From NCBI GenBank assembly GCA_016125255.1, contig WGMD01000014.1, positions 1 through 64,000 of the forward strand: a DNA stretch of 64,000 bases, read 5' to 3'. Positions 61,914-64,000 of the stretch are shown here, piece by piece; within the stretch, counting starts at the first letter, position 1, and each line of letters opens with the position of its first letter. The notes beneath the pieces were generated by a model, which was given only the letters and a program-made list of their open reading frames with translations, searched no databases and was not told the origin of the DNA. The position numbers and the translations under genes were made by a program. This DNA comes from Planctomycetota bacterium (GTDB lineage: Bacteria > Planctomycetota > Phycisphaerae > Phycisphaerales > Zrk34).

Positions 61914-62515
61914 TCCCCGCCATCGCAAGATCAACCCGTCGTGCCCGCTGGTTCATGCTCGTGGTCGTGACGCTCCTGTCGCTCGTCAGCGTCGCGCATG
62001 CCGATGAAATGAAGGGCACCATCAAGGTCAAGCTCAAGGGCGCCGACACGACCGTCAACATCGTGCAGAACCAGGACGGCACGCACAGCTTCGTGCTTCA
62101 GACCGGCAATGGCGAAGAGCGGCTTTCCCCCGAGGATTTCGCACATCGCGTCTTCGACGAGCAGACGAGCCGCGGGTGGTTTCAGAAGCTCTTCAACATC
62201 ACCTCGCCGATGGGCATTCTCTGGGTGAGCATCGGCATCATCGGACAGCTTCTATTCACCGGGCGGATGATCGTGCAGTGGATCAGCTCGGAAAAGAGCC
62301 GAAAATCCGTGGTTCCCCCGGCGTTCTGGTGGATGAGTCTGATCGGCGCGACGATGCTGATGATCTACTTCGTCTGGCGCAAGGACATCGTCGGCGTCGC
62401 GGGGCAGGGCACCGGCTGGTTCATCTACGTCCGCAACATCTATTTCATTCATCTCTCGAAAAAGAGCCCGCCCATCACCGAAGACCCCGCCCCGCAGGCG
62501 GAGCTGGACGCATGA
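61910..62515 (+). CDS. LAB_N (lipid-A-disaccharide synthase N-terminal-like) membrane protein
   Basis: 201 residues. Signal peptide (FMLVVVTLLSLVSVAHAD), a short periplasmic domain (GTIKVKLKGADTTVNIVQNQ), then three membrane helices starting MGILWVSIGIIGQLLFTGRM followed by IVQWISSEK, FWWMSLIGATMLMIYFVWRK and GTGWFIYVRNIYFI. The GQ…F.gR...QW..SEK..KS..P..FW..S motif defines LAB_N, often beside DPM-type GT2 genes. It is related to small multidrug-type flippases, so it may handle the polyprenyl-linked sugar (inference). The extra N-terminal periplasmic domain is not always present. Confidence 0.82.
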   Translation: MIPAIARSTRRARWFMLVVVTLLSLVSVAHADEMKGTIKVKLKGADTTVNIVQNQDGTHSFVLQTGNGEERLSPEDFAHRVFDEQTSRGWFQKLFNITSPMGILWVSIGIIGQLLFTGRMIVQWISSEKSRKSVVPPAFWWMSLIGATMLMIYFVWRKDIVGVAGQGTGWFIYVRNIYFIHLSKKSPPITEDPAPQAELDA

Positions 62516-62517
62516 AA

Positions 62518-62548
62518 AGACCCACGCTTCAAAAGCGTGGGCTTCTTC
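62518..62548. terminator. bidirectional terminator hairpin
   Basis: CCCACGCTT-CAA-AAGCGTGGG with CTTCTTC on one side and AAAAG on the other, between the convergent LAB_N and sthA genes. Confidence 0.7.
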
Positions 62549-62571
62549 AAACCATCGGAACAGGTTTCGTG

Positions 62572-64000
62572 TCACGCCACGGCGCTGGTCGCGCGCTGGA
62601 AGCGGACGCGCTTGAGTTTGTTGGCGCAGTTGAGCGCGGCCACCTTGTAGCACTCGGCGAGCGTGGGGTAGTTGAAGATCGTGGTGAGGAAGTAGTCCAG
62701 GCCGCCGCCGAGGGCGAGGACGGCCTGCCCGACGTGGACGAGTTCCGTCGCGCCGGTGCCGATGCAGTGGATGCCCAGAAGCTGGCGCGTGTCGCGGTGG
62801 AAGATCATCTTGAACATGCCCGTGTCGTCGCCGAGGATCTGACCGCGTGCGATTTCACGGTAGCGGGCGATGCCGGTTTCGTAGGGGACCTTCTTCTCGG
62901 TCAGCTCCTGCTCGGTCGCGCCGACCATGGAGATTTCGGGAATGGCGTAGATGCCGAAGGGGAAGTGCTCGCTCATCTTCGTCGCCGGGGCGCCGAACAT
63001 GTGGCAGGCCGCGAGCCGGCCCTGCTCGGCGCTGGTGGCGGCGAGGGAGGGGAAGCCGATCACGTCGCCGGCCGCGAAAATATGCGCCGCCTCCGTGCGG
63101 AAATGCTCATCGACCTTGAGCCGGCCGCGCGGGTCGGCCTTGAGTCCCGCCGCCTCGACGTTCAGAAGATCGCTGCATCCCTGCCGGCCCGCCGAGTAGA
63201 GCACCACGTCCGCGACGATGTGCTTGCCCGACGCCAGTTCGATCATGCCCTGCGGCTCCGGGTTGTAGACGATGTCCAGCGAGTCCACCGCTTCGCCGAG
63301 CCGGAAGGTGATCTCGGCCCGGCGCATCTGGTAGATCAGCTCATCGACGATTTCATGATCGAGGAACTCCAGCGGGCGCGGCCGCTGATCGATCACGGTG
63401 ACTTCGACGCCCAGCGCGGCGAACATCGTGGCGTACTCGACGCCGATCACGCCCGCGCCGACGACCGCCATCGTCTGAGGCAGTCGATCGAGACTCAATA
63501 CGTCATCGGAAGTGATGATGGTCTTGCCGTCGGGTTTGACGCCGCGCGGCTCGGCGGGACGCGTGCCCACCGCCACGAGGAAATTCGCCGAGGTCATCGT
63601 CCGCACGCCCTCTTCCGTCACGACCTCGATCGTGTGCGGCCCGGTGAACTGCGCGGCGCCGAAGATCACGGCGATGTTGTTGCGCTGAAGCTGTTGAATC
63701 TGAATGTGCGTCTCGCGGTCGATGACGTCCGTCACCCGCGACAGCAGCCGATCGATCGTCGGCCGATTGTGCGGCGAGAAGCCGGTGGCGTTGTCGAGAC
63801 TCATCGCCCCGGCGTAATTGCGCACCGCTTCGCGGAGCGTCTTGGAGGGGATCGTGCCGGTTTCGAGACACACGCCGCCGACGACGCGCCGCTTCTCGAT
63901 GAGCGCGACTTTCTTGCCGAGCTTGGCCGCCTGCACCGCGGCGCGCTGACCGGCGGGGCCCGAACCGATGCAGATCAGATCGTAGTCAAAATGTTCGGTG
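62572..64000 (-). CDS. sthA: soluble NAD(P) transhydrogenase, 5' end cut by window
   Basis: 475 codons are visible; only a few N-terminal residues are missing. FAD motif ICIGSGPAGQRAAVQAAKLG; GGVCLETGTIPSKTLREAV where disulfide reductases would have CxxxxC but here the second Cys is Thr; second Rossmann motif VVGAGVIGVEYATMFAALGV; C-terminal IGTGATELVHVGQAVLALGG and NYPTLAECYKVAAL. Loss of the redox pair with these motifs is diagnostic of SthA/UdhA, which balances NADH and NADPH. Confidence 0.9.
   Translation of the reverse strand, partial: TEHFDYDLICIGSGPAGQRAAVQAAKLGKKVALIEKRRVVGGVCLETGTIPSKTLREAVRNYAGAMSLDNATGFSPHNRPTIDRLLSRVTDVIDRETHIQIQQLQRNNIAVIFGAAQFTGPHTIEVVTEEGVRTMTSANFLVAVGTRPAEPRGVKPDGKTIITSDDVLSLDRLPQTMAVVGAGVIGVEYATMFAALGVEVTVIDQRPRPLEFLDHEIVDELIYQMRRAEITFRLGEAVDSLDIVYNPEPQGMIELASGKHIVADVVLYSAGRQGCSDLLNVEAAGLKADPRGRLKVDEHFRTEAAHIFAAGDVIGFPSLAATSAEQGRLAACHMFGAPATKMSEHFPFGIYAIPEISMVGATEQELTEKKVPYETGIARYREIARGQILGDDTGMFKMIFHRDTRQLLGIHCIGTGATELVHVGQAVLALGGGLDYFLTTIFNYPTLAECYKVAALNCANKLKRVRFQRATSAVA

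Noticed and set aside
62572-64000. dihydrolipoamide dehydrogenase
   Set aside because: The second redox Cys is Thr (CLETGTIPSKT), and the motif set fits SthA instead.

Overview
The window is GC-rich (roughly 60-65 % by eye) and reads as a chromosomal segment of a planctomycete, plausibly class Phycisphaerae (inference). The grounds are several secreted proteins with PEP-CTERM-type C-termini, including two 'choice-anchor R'-type paralogues, four sulfatases, DUF6807/PmoA-type and DUF4091-type carbohydrate proteins, a PilM-to-PilC type IV pilus operon, and many families of short palindromic repeats between genes. I see no rRNA, tRNA, CRISPR array, prophage or complete insertion sequence.

Layout. 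0-1 kb: the end of one gene, a lower-GC open frame, an inverted pair of palindromes, and an antitoxin whose toxin seems to be lost. 1-10 kb: secreted proteins (metzincin-like protease, PEP-CTERM proteins, PDZ protein, tandem lamin-tail-like protein), a PrsW-like membrane protease and a Cys-cluster protein. 10-15 kb: minus-strand FAD oxidoreductase, membrane protein, SDR, M48 protease and a Tat-exported NHL-type propeller. 15-18 kb: two PilT-like ATPases. 18-25 kb: a plus-strand set with cupredoxin fusion, sugar-dehydrogenase-like propeller and two sulfatases, then a DUF4230 protein. 25-31 kb: two related secreted coiled-coil proteins flanking a divergent sulfatase/DUF6807 pair. 31-35 kb: nuoH, a MoxR ATPase and dnaA on the minus strand, with DnaA-box-like sites in both gaps around moxR. 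35.5-48.5 kb: AEC transporter, PilZ protein and the pil operon (pilM, pilN, pilO, a PilP-like gene, pilB, pilT, pilC, three pseudopilin-like genes) ending at a strong terminator. 48.8-51.6 kb: fibro-slime protein and a GT39-type glycosyltransferase. 51.8-59.8 kb: a minus-strand sulfatase plus DUF4091 pair, two PEP-CTERM genes, a small gene broken by one TAG, a lipoprotein, and four copies of one dispersed repeat. 60-64 kb: sugar epimerase, a dolichyl-phosphate-type GT2 with a LAB_N membrane protein, and sthA, cut by the window edge.

How it works together. Much of the window serves the cell surface and breakdown of sulfated polysaccharides: sulfatases, carbohydrate-active or sugar-oxidising partners, exported anchored proteins, and a pilus with a surface adhesin-like protein. 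Most striking at DNA level are (i) a terminator whose 3' arm and T-tract also encode the start of the next gene and whose loop holds a -10 box, (ii) four genes with a -10 box 6-8 nt before the ATG (candidate leaderless mRNAs), (iii) palindromic repeats that supply stop codons, (iv) three inverted repeats of one architecture but unrelated sequence, and (v) a candidate replication origin near dnaA.
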